Source: an uncultured Clostridia bacterium
Lineage (GTDB): Bacteria; Bacillota; Clostridia; Christensenellales; Borkfalkiaceae
Length of the DNA stretch: 64,000 bases
Reading direction: 5' to 3'
NCBI GenBank assembly: GCA_934254815.1
Contig: CAKQME010000003.1
Span: forward strand, 62,001 to 126,000
The position numbers and the translations under genes are program-made. The notes under the pieces were generated by a model. It ran no database searches. It saw only the letters and a list, made by a program, of their open reading frames with translations, and was not told the DNA's origin. Below are positions 18,310 through 27,922 of the stretch, one piece after another (the stretch's first letter is position 1; each line of letters opens with the position of its first letter).

Positions 18310-20318
18310 TATCTTCTTCTCCTTCCGCTATCCGTATCTGATTAAACGGCAGCTGTCTTTTAACAGACGTCCTTAAAAACGGTCTGTCGGTTCTCCTTCC
18401 GTCGGACGAAATATTTCTTCTCGCTCCCGCTTGTATTTGCCCGACGGCTCTTCCGCTCGGCTTCGGCTTTTCCGTTTCTTCGGATTTTAAGTCGGGACAA
18501 TATTTCTCCGCTATCTTTTCCGTCAGTTCCTTTCTGTCCGCATACTCCACCTTCCTTTCTGCGTTCTCTTTTACTTCGTAAGGTTTCCCGAACGATATTC
18601 CCCACTCGTAAAACAGTTTTAATCTCACTTTCATCGGATACGCGCCCGTCTTCATTACCACAAACTGTCCTTTCGGCATCGCCTTTAACTCGTCCGAGCT
18701 ATGCCGGACAAGAATAATACGAACCTTGCAAAAACGCCGCTATTTATGCGCTTTTTTGCAAATTCTCGGTTGGTGTACGTACAGTACTACCGTCCTCGTC
18801 TTTGCAACAAATCATCAAAAATATCGGCGTTTTTGTTGCAGGCAAGTCTAACGGCTCGTTTCTTCCTCTGCTTACAGAACCCGTAAGCACCGTTCTCGTT
18901 CCGAGCGCTTTCGATAATATTTCCGCCGACATACTGTTAGGTGCGAACCCGCCGAATATGGTCAGCTGGGTATTGTCTACTATTATCTCCCCGCCCTCTT
19001 TGCCGTAGTTCTTCTCTAACTGCGAAAAGCTCTGTATTATCGGTACTATCTGTAATCTCCTCGACCTCGACGCCGAAAACATCATTTCCGCGTCCTGTAT
19101 TTTCGGAATAGTCCCGAACTCGTCGCAGAAGAATATGCACCTGTTTTTAAGCTTTCCGCCCTCTTCGTCCGCCACCGCAAGTATCTCTCTATAAAGTTGC
19201 TGAATGATCAGCGAAATCATAAAGAACGTTGTCGGGGCTTCTTCCGGCATTATTATGAATATCGCGGACTTTTCCGAACAGAATTTCTCCGCGTCTATCT
19301 CCGTATCGAAACAGAGTATCTGCTCTAATTCCGAATCGAGAAAGGCGTTTAGTCTCGACAGCGCGGTAGACATTACGCTTGCCATCGTCTGATCCGAAGC
19401 GTTAAGCGCGGAACCCGCGAACCATTTCGCTTTATGCGTATCGGGCAGCATTTCCGTCAGTTCCTGAAACATGTTCTTTCCGTACTTTTCCGACGGCGCG
19501 AGCAATTCCTGTATGAGCTTAAACACCGACACTATATGCCGTTTTTGCGGCTCGCAAAACTCCGCCACGAGCAGTATCGTTGCCGTGAGTATACCTTCCG
19601 CCGCGTCGTAAAAGTATGCGTTCTGACCGAACGACGAGGACTCCGCGCCCGACAGTATAATGGTTTTGGATATAATCTTCGCGTACTTCTCCGCTTTCGC
19701 CTTATACGCCAGCCTTTCGGGGTGTTCTTTATATAAATCCATATACTTATTGACGAGATGCAAAAGATTGTTCCCGTTGGATTTTGTGGGATTTCTTAAA
19801 TCTATCACCGAAACGTTATACCCGTACTCTTTCGCTATCTCACCGTAATTCCGCATAACGTCGCCCTTGGTATCGGTCGATAAAAAAGACGTTCCGCTCG
19901 CACAGGCGTACTCTATGCACGGGTACAGCCAGTACGCGGTTTTGCCTACGCCTGCCGCGCCTATCATAAGCGCGTGTACGTCGTCCGTGTCTATCATCGC
20001 CACCGTTTTTTTACCCTTTCCTTTGCACCCGACGATTATCCCTTGCGGGAGAATTTCTTCTGTTCCTTTTTCGTTTATGCAGGTCGGGGTTACCCCTTTC
20101 TTCGCCTGTTTCCGCCATTTGTTCGGCGTGAACGGTATCTGTCTGTACGTTCTCTTTATCTCGCGTTTAGTCGCCCACCGCGCCGAACCGTGCTGTCCGT
20201 CGCCTACCGTTTTACTCTTTATCCCGTTTAAGTTATATACGTTTGACAGCAGCGTCACTCCGCCAAGTAAAACAGCCATTCCTGCCGCCGCGATTATGAG
20301 AATCGTAACCCCCGACAT
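18296..20318 (-). pseudogene. virD4: virD4/traG-type coupling protein, interrupted
   Basis: The type IV secretion coupling ATPase, which links the relaxase-DNA complex to the channel. Residues 1-490 are intact: an N-terminal membrane segment, Walker A GAAGVGKT, a Walker B region (FFCDEFGTIPKI), and the conserved GTRTVLTGSVSRGRNEP. A 119-bp insertion with inverted ends (18724-18842) then adds about 30 foreign codons and a stop at 18744. The true C-terminus (SSDELKAMPKGQFVVMKTG..., 18679-18296) continues in another frame. The C-terminal part could start at an internal ATG (18679) but has no ribosome site. The start at 20318 has GGAGG and overlaps the Toprim gene by 25 bp. The product is probably inactive. 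Confidence 0.85.
18724..18842. mobile_element. MITE-like insertion in virD4
   Basis: About 119 bp bounded by imperfect inverted repeats (18724-18742, CCTTGCAAAAACGCCGCTA; 18822-18842 as its near reverse complement). Inside are more TTGCAA motifs and the palindrome-like GTACGTACAGTAC. It contains no gene. It falls exactly between the NEP and SSDELKAM segments that are normally close together in VirD4. No clear target duplication was found. Confidence 0.6.
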
Positions 20319-21238
20319 TTTTGCACCTCCGCATTCTTTCGTATACCTTGTTCTCTTTCCGCCATCAGTTGCTCGTTCCAGTCCTTGCCGTCGGGAAGCA
20401 TTATCCCGAACCGTATATTTTCTTCCCTTAACTTTTCCGCGATCCTATACTCCGCAAACCTGCCAGCTGGGTCGTTATCGAGGCATAAAAACACCTTCGA
20501 TATATTCGGATTATCTTTAAGTGTCTGAAACAGAACCTTATCGCCTACGCCGCAACACGCCGCGTAACTATGGTGTTGCCAGCCCTCGCCTTTCATCGCG
20601 ATAAACGAAAGCATATCTATGGGGGCTTCGAACAAATACAGTTTTTCGCTTTTTCCCGTCCACCTGAACGAATATTCGGGCGAGCTTCCAGCGGCGTTGC
20701 CTTTGAACGCCGAGTTCGATTGCGTACCGCGAAGATTGACGTGCTTTAAGTTACCGTTCGTATCGTAGCCCATAAACGCCACGTTATGATATTCCCGCGT
20801 TTCGCCTATGAGTTTCTTTTTAAAAAACGGCACGAGAACGTCTTTCGGGATACCTCGCCGAACGTTTAAATATGCGTACGCTCTTTTGGCTTCCTCGTTC
20901 AGTTCCGGCGGCTCGAATACTTTTCTCTCTTTCGGTTTTGACTGCCTCGGCTCTTTTTTCGCGATTTCTCCCGCGCCGTTACCGAGAATATATTTCATCG
21001 CCTCGACGTAGGTTTTGTCCATAAACCTCTGCACGAACGACACGGCGTTCCCGCCCTTCTGCTCGTACTGATGATACCATAAATTCCCGCGTATCGTAAC
21101 CCGTTCGCTGCCTTCGCCCCACTCGTACTCCGAACCGCTTCTTTTAAGTTTTTCTCCCGCGCGCATCAGCATTTCCGCTATGTCCGCGTTCCGCGCCGCT
21201 TCCTTTTCCCGCGGCGTGAAGTATATAAATTGTGACAT
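20294..21238 (-). CDS. Toprim/DUF3991 primase-like protein of the ICE
   Basis: A 314-residue protein. The N-terminal third (residues 1-90, with WYHQYEQKGGNAVSFVQ) resembles the CHC2/DUF3991 region of mobile-element primases. The C-terminal half is a Toprim-like domain with LYLFEAPIDMLSF (conserved Glu) and VFLCLDNDPAGR (DxD-like). Such proteins are thought to prime or process DNA during conjugative transfer. It lies between the relaxase and virD4, with AAGGA before the ATG. No inactivating change was seen. Confidence 0.85.
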   Translation of the reverse strand: MSQFIYFTPREKEAARNADIAEMLMRAGEKLKRSGSEYEWGEGSERVTIRGNLWYHQYEQKGGNAVSFVQRFMDKTYVEAMKYILGNGAGEIAKKEPRQSKPKERKVFEPPELNEEAKRAYAYLNVRRGIPKDVLVPFFKKKLIGETREYHNVAFMGYDTNGNLKHVNLRGTQSNSAFKGNAAGSSPEYSFRWTGKSEKLYLFEAPIDMLSFIAMKGEGWQHHSYAACCGVGDKVLFQTLKDNPNISKVFLCLDNDPAGRFAEYRIAEKLREENIRFGIMLPDGKDWNEQLMAEREQGIRKNAEVQKCRGLRFS

Positions 21239-21255
21239 CGTTATTCCTTTTTCTC

Positions 21256-22581
21256 CTACCCTAATTTCAGCCCTTGCGCCTGCTTTTTCTCCGCTATCTT
21301 GCGGCGGAGTTTCTTATCCGTTCTCGGTAACTTCATATTCAGCCCGTCTTCCGTTTTATCTGCAAGCAACCCGAATATATATTTGAATAACCGCGTAACC
21401 GATAAAGATATATTTACCGCTTCCGAATGCCGTTGCGATATCTTTGTTCTTACGCTATCGGATATATCGAAAGGTGAAATCTTCAACGCTTCGGCTATCA
21501 CCGCGTTGCGCACCGATTTGAATTCTTCGTTAGCGGACAGCTGCAACCTTGAGGGCATCTTATCCCGATACGTTTTTAATACGTTTTCTCTTTGCTCATA
21601 CCATAACTCATATAACTTCTGTAAGTCGCCGTCTTTCATAATCTCGTCGACTACGCCGTTTACGAGATTTTTATTGCTTTTCGGCAGATACCCGTACACT
21701 TTTTTGCCTTTATGCTTCTGCAGTTTTTCGGAAAGGGTTTTCAGCATTAGTTCGAGCGTTTCGTTATCGTACCTTTTATCGTTTATTCTGCGAATGATCT
21801 CCGCTATCTTTTCTTTACTCTCGGCTCTAAGCATATCTCGGTACTCCGTCTGCTTTTCGTATGTCTCGTATAAATCGTTTTTGAATATCTCGTGCGCGTA
21901 GGCGGCTTTTAACTTTTCAAGCCCTTTTCTCGTCATGTACGGTTCTTTCCCCGTTGAATACGATACGAGATGAACGTGCGGGTGTCCGCTCTCGTTATGA
22001 TACGCCGCATACCATTTCATATCCGTTACGGGTATTCCCATAGCGGCTGATAAATCCTGCGACTTTGACCGTAACAACGTTTTCCACGCAGACATATTAT
22101 CGTAGCCGAGTCTTGCCGCGTCCTCGCGTTTTAACGAGATTACCGTAGTCCACACAATGCCGTCGTGATTCCCGACTTCTTTCGCTACCTTCGAGAGACA
22201 TATATACTCGTCGGAAAACGAGAACAGCCCGTGACCGCCCGATTTTTCCACTCGCGGGCGCATCGCTATATACCCGATATAGTTTTCTTTATTGCCTATC
22301 CTGTCAACGTTTTCTTCTATCGCTTTGTCTATAAATTCCGTTGCCGTATATTTCGTTTTCGCAGATAAAAAGTCCTGATACTCGAAACTGTCTTTGCAAT
22401 CGGGAAAGTCTTGTATAAGCCTGTCGGCTAACCTTTCCTGTTCTTTGGTTGCGGGTTTGATTTTCCATTTATCGCGCTCTATCTCCACGCCCTCGCGAGT
22501 CGCGATATATCCGACGTAACGCGCGCCCTGATTCGGATTCCCGGGCTTAATATACCGCCACTTTACTATAAGTCTTGCCAT
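21256..22581 (-). CDS. MobP3-type relaxase
   Basis: A 441-residue relaxase that should nick the transfer origin and covalently carry the DNA strand into the recipient. The metal-binding HUH motif is HNESGHPHVHL near residues 194-204. The N-terminus, RLIVKWRYIKPGNPNQGARY, and the conserved YIAMRPR and WTTVISLKREDA segments match the MobP3 relaxases of Clostridia ICEs. The last part is basic and helical. It overlaps the accessory gene upstream at the ATG/TGA, so the two are co-translated. The frame is complete. Confidence 0.88.
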   Translation of the reverse strand: MARLIVKWRYIKPGNPNQGARYVGYIATREGVEIERDKWKIKPATKEQERLADRLIQDFPDCKDSFEYQDFLSAKTKYTATEFIDKAIEENVDRIGNKENYIGYIAMRPRVEKSGGHGLFSFSDEYICLSKVAKEVGNHDGIVWTTVISLKREDAARLGYDNMSAWKTLLRSKSQDLSAAMGIPVTDMKWYAAYHNESGHPHVHLVSYSTGKEPYMTRKGLEKLKAAYAHEIFKNDLYETYEKQTEYRDMLRAESKEKIAEIIRRINDKRYDNETLELMLKTLSEKLQKHKGKKVYGYLPKSNKNLVNGVVDEIMKDGDLQKLYELWYEQRENVLKTYRDKMPSRLQLSANEEFKSVRNAVIAEALKISPFDISDSVRTKISQRHSEAVNISLSVTRLFKYIFGLLADKTEDGLNMKLPRTDKKLRRKIAEKKQAQGLKLG

Positions 22582-22988
22582 CAGCTTTTCTGAAACCTAT
22601 ACGCCTCGTCGAACGACACCACGCCGCGTATGCGCTTTACTTCGTCCACGCACATTCCACGAAGCCTTGCAAGCGTTTCTTCGTCTACGTCGCTGTTCGC
22701 CGCCGTAACGTGAAGCGACATAGATAGTTCCACCGCCATTTTAAACAGAAGGCTCGCCATTCGGTTTTCAAACGCTCCGAGCGCGCCTTGTAAAATAGAA
22801 ACGATAACCTGCGGGAAATACTCTTTTCCGTCCTCTGCCGTGAGGTAACCGCAGTAAAAATTGATTGCTTTCTCTATAAACCCCGAACGGCTTTTTACGT
22901 TCTCTTCGCGGTATAGTTTTTCTACTTTTTGCATCGTTTCTTCCGTTATCCATAACGCGAATTTTTGCTTTTTCTTCGGTTTACTCAT
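22581..22988 (-). CDS. Ribbon-helix-helix relaxase accessory protein
   Basis: A 135-residue protein. A basic start (MSKPKKKQKFALWITEETM) is followed by a ribbon-helix-helix-like segment (KSRSGFIEKAINFYCGYL) and a helical C-terminal half. Its position directly before the relaxase, with overlapping stop and start, fits the oriT-binding accessory proteins (MobC-like role) of conjugative elements. The likely target is the repeat-rich stretch just upstream at 23075-23166. Confidence 0.75.
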   Translation of the reverse strand: MSKPKKKQKFALWITEETMQKVEKLYREENVKSRSGFIEKAINFYCGYLTAEDGKEYFPQVIVSILQGALGAFENRMASLLFKMAVELSMSLHVTAANSDVDEETLARLRGMCVDEVKRIRGVVSFDEAYRFQKS

Positions 22989-23074
22989 TTTTCTCTTTAC
23001 GACCCCTACCGCTTTTTCGGCGTTGCGCAGTATTCTGCATATTTTAACCCTTTTCGTTGATTACTCCTTATTTT

Positions 23075-23166
23075 GCAACCCCTGATCCTTACCCCCAAAA
23101 TCCCTTTATGCGGTCGGCGTTGCCGTCCGCTGTAAGCTGCGAAAGGGTGCAACCGCAACCCCTTCG
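23075..23166. other. Candidate origin of transfer (oriT)
   Basis: The 205-bp gap before the relaxase genes holds two imperfect inverted repeats: 23110-23130 (GCGGTCGGC/GCCGTCCGC) and 23140-23166 (CGAAAGGG.../...CCCCTTCG). It also holds a 9-bp direct repeat, GCAACCCCT, at 23075-23083 and 23155-23163. Hairpins beside a relaxase and its accessory gene are what an oriT looks like. The nick site cannot be placed. Confidence 0.4.
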
Positions 23167-23193
23167 CTTATTCCTGCAACGAAATAGATACGA

Positions 23194-23538
23194 CTACATT
23201 TCAAATTTTAGTTCGTCTCCGCCGTTTTCTACTTCAACCGTTTCCGTTTCACTCTGCACAAAAGGTTCTACTATCTGCCGCGCTTTCGGCAGGAACGCCG
23301 AGTATCTCGGGTAGGCGTAGCCCTGCGTATCGACGAGCAATCCGTCGTCGGAATTCTCGCAAAGTATTATGAGACAGCAATCCTTTTCCGTTCTCCCCGC
23401 AAGATACTCTCTGTCCGCTAACATGTTATTCGTTAAATTCGAGTATTCTCTATACGACAGTTCTATGACGTCTGATACCTCGCACGGCGTTACCGTTATT
23501 CGAGTTTGTTTTGACGTCAGCGTTGCGTTTATCTTCAT
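23194..23538 (-). CDS. Small ICE protein, DUF6329-like
   Basis: A 114-residue soluble protein beginning MKINATLTSKQTRITVTPCE, a form I associate with short conserved proteins of Clostridia conjugative elements. It is rich in beta-type sequence and has an acidic tail (ETETVEVENGGDELKFEM). GGAGG lies nine bases before the ATG. It precedes the candidate oriT and the mobilisation genes. No catalytic motif is visible and the function is unknown. Confidence 0.65.
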   Translation of the reverse strand: MKINATLTSKQTRITVTPCEVSDVIELSYREYSNLTNNMLADREYLAGRTEKDCCLIILCENSDDGLLVDTQGYAYPRYSAFLPKARQIVEPFVQSETETVEVENGGDELKFEM

Positions 23539-23566
23539 TCTCCGTTTCCTCCTCTTTTAGGTATAG

Positions 23567-23594
23567 AAAAACGCCGCGTTATCACGCGACGTTT
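23567..23594 (-). terminator. Terminator of the ATPase cargo gene
   Basis: Arms AAACGCCGCGT and ACGCGACGTTT pair with one mismatch around a 5-nt loop. On the minus strand the hairpin runs into TTTTT. It lies 20 bp after the stop of the 623-residue ATPase gene. Confidence 0.7.
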
Positions 23595-23613
23595 CCGTTA
23601 TCATTATTCGTTT

Positions 23614-25485
23614 TTACATTCCGAGCGTAGGCGAAAAACCTTTGCTTTGCACCGGTTCTTCCCGACGATGAAGCATATCCATTGCCACATTGTCAAGTCC
23701 GTTAAGGTACTCCGACACATTTATATACTCCACACCGTTTTCGAGTGCGCAGCCGTCTCCGCGATACAAAACGTACTTCCCTTTTATCGGTCCGAACGCG
23801 TTTTCGAGCGCGTCGCATTTGTCTTGATCCGCAAGGTGAATATATTGTCGCTCGTCTTTCTGTTTGCTGTGCTTGACCTCGTATATTTTACATTCGTAAG
23901 TCCTTTTATCCATTACTACCATATCGAATTCGCCGCTCGAAAACTGCAACTTAAATACTTCTGCCGTTCTTTGCAGTTTTCTCATCGTTTCGTACAGCAC
24001 CGTTTCTTCAAGCATCCTGCCCTTTACTTCGTCTAATATTTTACCGCAAACGTACTCTTTTTCTTCCATACTAAGCCCCGAAAAGATACTGTCCTTTTTC
24101 AACGAATATACAAGCGCCTGCGCCTGACAATACCTCATTCCCGGTTGCGTAAACAATACGTTCTCGTCCGCGTCCTCTTCACCTCTTCCGAGATATTTTA
24201 CCGGGCATTTCTCTGTTAACTCTAAAGCGGCGAGGTATTCCTTTATTTCCCTGATGTGTTCCGGTGTTATTTTTACGCTCGTTTCGGTTCTGTTCTCGAT
24301 TTCGAGTATCTCCATCAACCTCTTCGTAACGCTCTTAACGTCTATTCTGTCGAGCGCATGCGACCTTAATGCCGAATTCCTTTCTTTGAGCATATTCTTT
24401 CTTGCAAGTTTTAAATCGCTTGACTCGAAATCTTCCGTCAACACTTCTACGACGAACCTGTGGTTCATATCCTCGATTATCCGGTTGATAGCACCCGTAA
24501 GCTCGTGTGCGTCGTATAACTCGCGTAATTTTCTGAAATGCGTTCCGTTTTCGTAGCATTTAAGACTATGCTGAATATTCCCGCATATCGCCGTGTCTAT
24601 ATATCGTCTCGTACTCTCGTCGTCGCGGAAAGACACCTCTTCGCTTCTCAGCTCTTCGTCGTCGAAATCCGTTTCGCCTGCGCGCAACGTTCCGCCGTAA
24701 CGGATATATTCGTCAATTTCGTCCGTTTCAAATAATCTCGAATGTTCCGAAAACGGTATCCATGTCGTGTGGATAGTATACGCGCGGTCATATAATTCCT
24801 CTTTACTCGCAAACCATAAACCCAGAGAGTCCGTTCCCGATATCACGATTTTCATACCCATCGCGGCGTATATATCCGACAACAACGAAGCCGTGTCTAC
24901 AAAATCCTCCATAAACGTTATTTCGTCTATAAATATATATCTGTATCCTTCGTTGAACAGCTTTTTCAGATCCCTGTCGAGCATCGACATCGTCTGACCT
25001 TTTCGTATCTTTATATATGCCGCGCGCGCAAACGCTTCATCGCTCATTTCGTTTATCGCCTGATGCAACATCGTTGTCTTGCCTGTTCTGCGTAGCCCGT
25101 AAACTGAACATACCCGCGGCGTTACCTCTCCGTACAGATATGACGTTATATTTCTGAAACAATCGCGTTTCTTCCACCCGTCGACGTACCCGACGAGCGT
25201 TTTGAGCGACGCGCCCGTTATGACGTTCGTTTCGTAGTCCTCTTCTACGAACGTCATCGTTCCTTTCGTCTCCTCTTCTTTTAATTGTTTTTGCAACTTT
25301 TTTCTTTCCTCTATTCCGTTCTTAATTCGTTCGTAATCCTCGTCCTTTATATACAGACTTTTCATCTTCCCGTTTTCCGACCATTGCAAATAATGCCTTT
25401 CTTTGCCGCCTATCGTCTTGTTCGATATATACCCCTTCGGCAATTGCTCTATTTTCTTTTTCAATTCTTCGATATTATTCGGCAT
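23614..25485 (-). CDS. AAA-type ATPase with C-terminal nuclease-like domain (cargo)
   Basis: A 623-residue protein. Residues 1-70 form a charged region with YLQWSENGKMKSLYI and a short coiled coil. Residues 110-300 form an archaeal-type AAA ATPase with Walker A GLRRTGKTTM near 130 and Walker B YIFIDEITFMEDF, followed by a VISGTDSLGLW sensor. The C-terminal region holds a PD-(D/E)xK-like pattern near 516-536 (SGEFDMVVMDKR, then IYEVKHSK). It has its own promoter and terminator and interrupts the transfer gene order, so it is cargo rather than transfer machinery. Related ATPase-nuclease proteins are widespread and poorly understood; some architectures of this kind act in defence. A defence role here is only inference. 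Confidence 0.8.
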   Translation of the reverse strand: MPNNIEELKKKIEQLPKGYISNKTIGGKERHYLQWSENGKMKSLYIKDEDYERIKNGIEERKKLQKQLKEEETKGTMTFVEEDYETNVITGASLKTLVGYVDGWKKRDCFRNITSYLYGEVTPRVCSVYGLRRTGKTTMLHQAINEMSDEAFARAAYIKIRKGQTMSMLDRDLKKLFNEGYRYIFIDEITFMEDFVDTASLLSDIYAAMGMKIVISGTDSLGLWFASKEELYDRAYTIHTTWIPFSEHSRLFETDEIDEYIRYGGTLRAGETDFDDEELRSEEVSFRDDESTRRYIDTAICGNIQHSLKCYENGTHFRKLRELYDAHELTGAINRIIEDMNHRFVVEVLTEDFESSDLKLARKNMLKERNSALRSHALDRIDVKSVTKRLMEILEIENRTETSVKITPEHIREIKEYLAALELTEKCPVKYLGRGEEDADENVLFTQPGMRYCQAQALVYSLKKDSIFSGLSMEEKEYVCGKILDEVKGRMLEETVLYETMRKLQRTAEVFKLQFSSGEFDMVVMDKRTYECKIYEVKHSKQKDERQYIHLADQDKCDALENAFGPIKGKYVLYRGDGCALENGVEYINVSEYLNGLDNVAMDMLHRREEPVQSKGFSPTLGM

Positions 25486-25513
25486 ACCATATACCTCGTC
25501 AGCTTTTTATTAT

Positions 25514-25559
25514 ATTTTAACCTTTTTTAACCTGTTTGTCAATAACATAAGGTTAAATA
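25514..25559 (-). promoter_or_regulatory. Promoter and operator repeats of the ATPase gene
   Basis: A perfect TTGACA (25542-25537), a 17-bp spacer and TAAAAT (25519-25514) lie ahead of the ATPase start. AGGTTAAA occurs twice on the minus strand in the spacer and -10 area, and once inverted (TTTAACCTTA) just upstream of -35. Such an arrangement suggests tight repression by a dimeric factor, which may be the ATPase protein itself or another regulator. Confidence 0.65.
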
Positions 25560-25588
25560 TATAATATACCGCGAAGTTGTTTGCCGAT

Positions 25589-26077
25589 TTACGTCGAATC
25601 TATATCCTTAAATTCTTTTCTGATATCCGACAGCACCGCGGACAATTCTTCGGCGGTTATGCTCGTATCGAACTCCGCGTTTATCCTTTCAGTCAATATC
25701 TCGTCCGTATACTCGGTCTCAAAACAAGCGACTGACCGCTGTATAAACCCGTCCGCCTCTCCGTATTCGAAAAGTATATACGCGTATACCGCCTGCGCTT
25801 CCTTTATCGTTTTCAGCTCATACCCCGACGCTAACATTTCTTCCGCTATCTGCGCGGTTATTATCTCGGCGTTCGCTTTCCGTTCCGATACGACGTCTTG
25901 TATATCGCCCGTCCGGATATCCATATTCCCCGAGAACAATCCGAGCAGCACCATCGCAGGCGTCGATAGCAAAAACAGTGTGCCGAGGATTATCCCGACG
26001 ATTATCTTCCTGCCTTTCTTATTTGTTGCGGCAGATAGTCCTAACTTCTTTATTATCACCGACAGCGGTATCGCCAT
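25589..26077 (-). CDS. Membrane-anchored T4SS protein, possibly CwlT N-terminal part
   Basis: A 162-residue protein with one membrane segment near residues 23-50 (IIVGIILGTLFLLSTPAMVLL) and an acidic helical outside part. It directly follows virB4, with overlapping TAATG. In related ICEs this position holds a bifunctional cell-wall hydrolase whose first part looks like this one, but the lysozyme and NlpC/P60 domains are absent here. After the stop the sequence does not continue in any frame that I could match. It may be a truncated hydrolase or a genuine short channel protein. Confidence 0.55.
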   Translation of the reverse strand: MAIPLSVIIKKLGLSAATNKKGRKIIVGIILGTLFLLSTPAMVLLGLFSGNMDIRTGDIQDVVSERKANAEIITAQIAEEMLASGYELKTIKEAQAVYAYILFEYGEADGFIQRSVACFETEYTDEILTERINAEFDTSITAEELSAVLSDIRKEFKDIDST

Positions 26078-27905
26078 TATTTCCCGCCTCCTTGCCCGAA
26101 CAGCTTCGCCTTATACTCCGGCGCTTTTACCTCTAAAAGATACCGCTCGTTTCCGCATCGGTACAAACACGTTCCGCGTTCGGGACGGCGAATAAGCTCG
26201 AACTCGCTTTCTTCTACCTGCAACGCGTCGGTATATTCCTTGGGGTTTATGCTCCCCGCGTTAAACAAGAACTGATGCGTGGGGATAGAGAACAACGGCT
26301 TTGTAAACTCTTTTACGCCGGGCAACAGGAAGTCCTCTATATTCTGACTTGCGAGTATAACCGAAGAGTTTTTCTTTCTCACTCTTTTCATGGCGTTTCG
26401 TATATACTCTATCGCCGTGGTGTTCGTTAAAAACAGATACAGCTCGTCTATACTCGCGGCGGTGTTGCCTTCCCCTAATAGCCTTCCCGACATATACGAG
26501 AGGATATTAAAAAGCATCGCGTCTTTAAGTCGTCTGTTGGAATCGAGCAAACCCTTCACCCCGAAACACAGAAAATCGTCCGTTGTGATATTCGTGTGTC
26601 CGTTAAAGTATTTACTTTCCGAACCTACGCACATAGAGTGAATACCGAGGCATACTTCCCTTAACGTTTCTTCCGTATACAGATATTTCTTTCTCTCGCC
26701 GTAGCTCATAAACTCCTTTTCGCAGAGCTTGTAAAAGTCCTCCATCGTCGGGTAGTCCTCGCTCTTTAACACCGCATAGTCCGTTTCGTCGGTTATTTGA
26801 ACTTCTTATACAGTTTTACGAGCAGCAGTTCTATGGTGTCCGTCTGTTCGTCTGTGAAATCTTTATACGACTTAAAGAAGTCTTTTAAGAACGCGAGGTG
26901 CTGCGACAAACGCGAAGTTCTTTTAAACGCTTCGGGGCAGTTCTCGTCTTTTTCGCCCGCGTCCGTCGTTTCCGTCCACGCTTTCGGCTCTAACGGGTTT
27001 ATTCTGTACTTTCCGCAAGTAAAGTCTATATAACACCCGCCGAGGTTTTTGCATAGTTCTTCGTACTCGCTCTCGGGGTCTAAACAAATTACTTTCTTTC
27101 CGGATTCACGGACATTAGTAAGCAGTAATTTGAGCAAATAACTTTTGCCCTGTCCGCTGTTGCCGAGGATAAGGATATTAGAGTTGGTTTTGTCTTCCGC
27201 GCGGCGGTCGAGGTCTACGATTACGTTCGTTCCGTACTTGTCTTTCCCGATGTAGAAGCCCTGCGGATCGGTCTTGCCCGAAAACCCGAACGGATAAAAG
27301 TTCGCGGCGGAGCTTGCGGGAAGCACCCTTTCGTAAAGCGTGCCGAACATGTTCGCGCCGACGGGCATAACGGAGAGAAAACCTTCTTTCTGCCGAAGAG
27401 TAAGCCGGTCTACCGATATTTTCTCTCTCGTCAGTTCCATATACGTTTCCGATTGCAGATCCTTTAATTCTTCGAGAGATTTTGCTTTCAATTCTATATA
27501 TACCGCCGTATGCAACAGACTTTCTCTATTCTTTCGTATATTCGCGAGAAGCTCCGCCACGTCCCGGAGATTCCCCGCCGCTTCCACGCTGTCGGTTATA
27601 TCTTCCGCCGCGGATTTCATTTTGTTCTTTCTCGCCGCGTTCTGTATTATCTTCCTTTGCTCCGCGGCTTCAACGAGTCTGTTATATATCCTTAACGTCA
27701 CGCCGTTTTTATCCGCGAGCCTTGAGAGTATCGCCTGCTCTTCGGTCACGGGCGGGTATTCCCTTATAGCCCACACGCTCCTGTAACTGTCTCCGACTAT
27801 ATAATGGTCGACGTTGAACTTTATATATCCCGGCAGTACCCTGTCGAAATAGTCCTTCGTTTTTATACGTTCCGTTTTCTCCTGCGGTTTTCTTTTCTTC
27901 TTCAT
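26077..27905 (-). pseudogene. virB4: virB4-type T4SS ATPase, frameshifted
   Basis: The channel ATPase that powers conjugation. The N-terminal part (27905-26793) has the VirB4 core with Walker A ILGNSGQGKSYLLKLLL near 245-260 and then stops after LYKKFK. The C-terminal part (26772-26077) contains SIDELYLFL and VILASQNIEDFL. Reading ITDETDYAVLKSEDYPTMED in the second frame joins the halves perfectly if one base is restored near 26796-26801. This is a clean single-nucleotide deletion outside any long homopolymer. Unless the frame is rescued, conjugative transfer should fail. The start at 27905 has AAAGGAG. Confidence 0.88.
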
Positions 27906-27922
27906 ATTCGCTCCTTTTGTAT

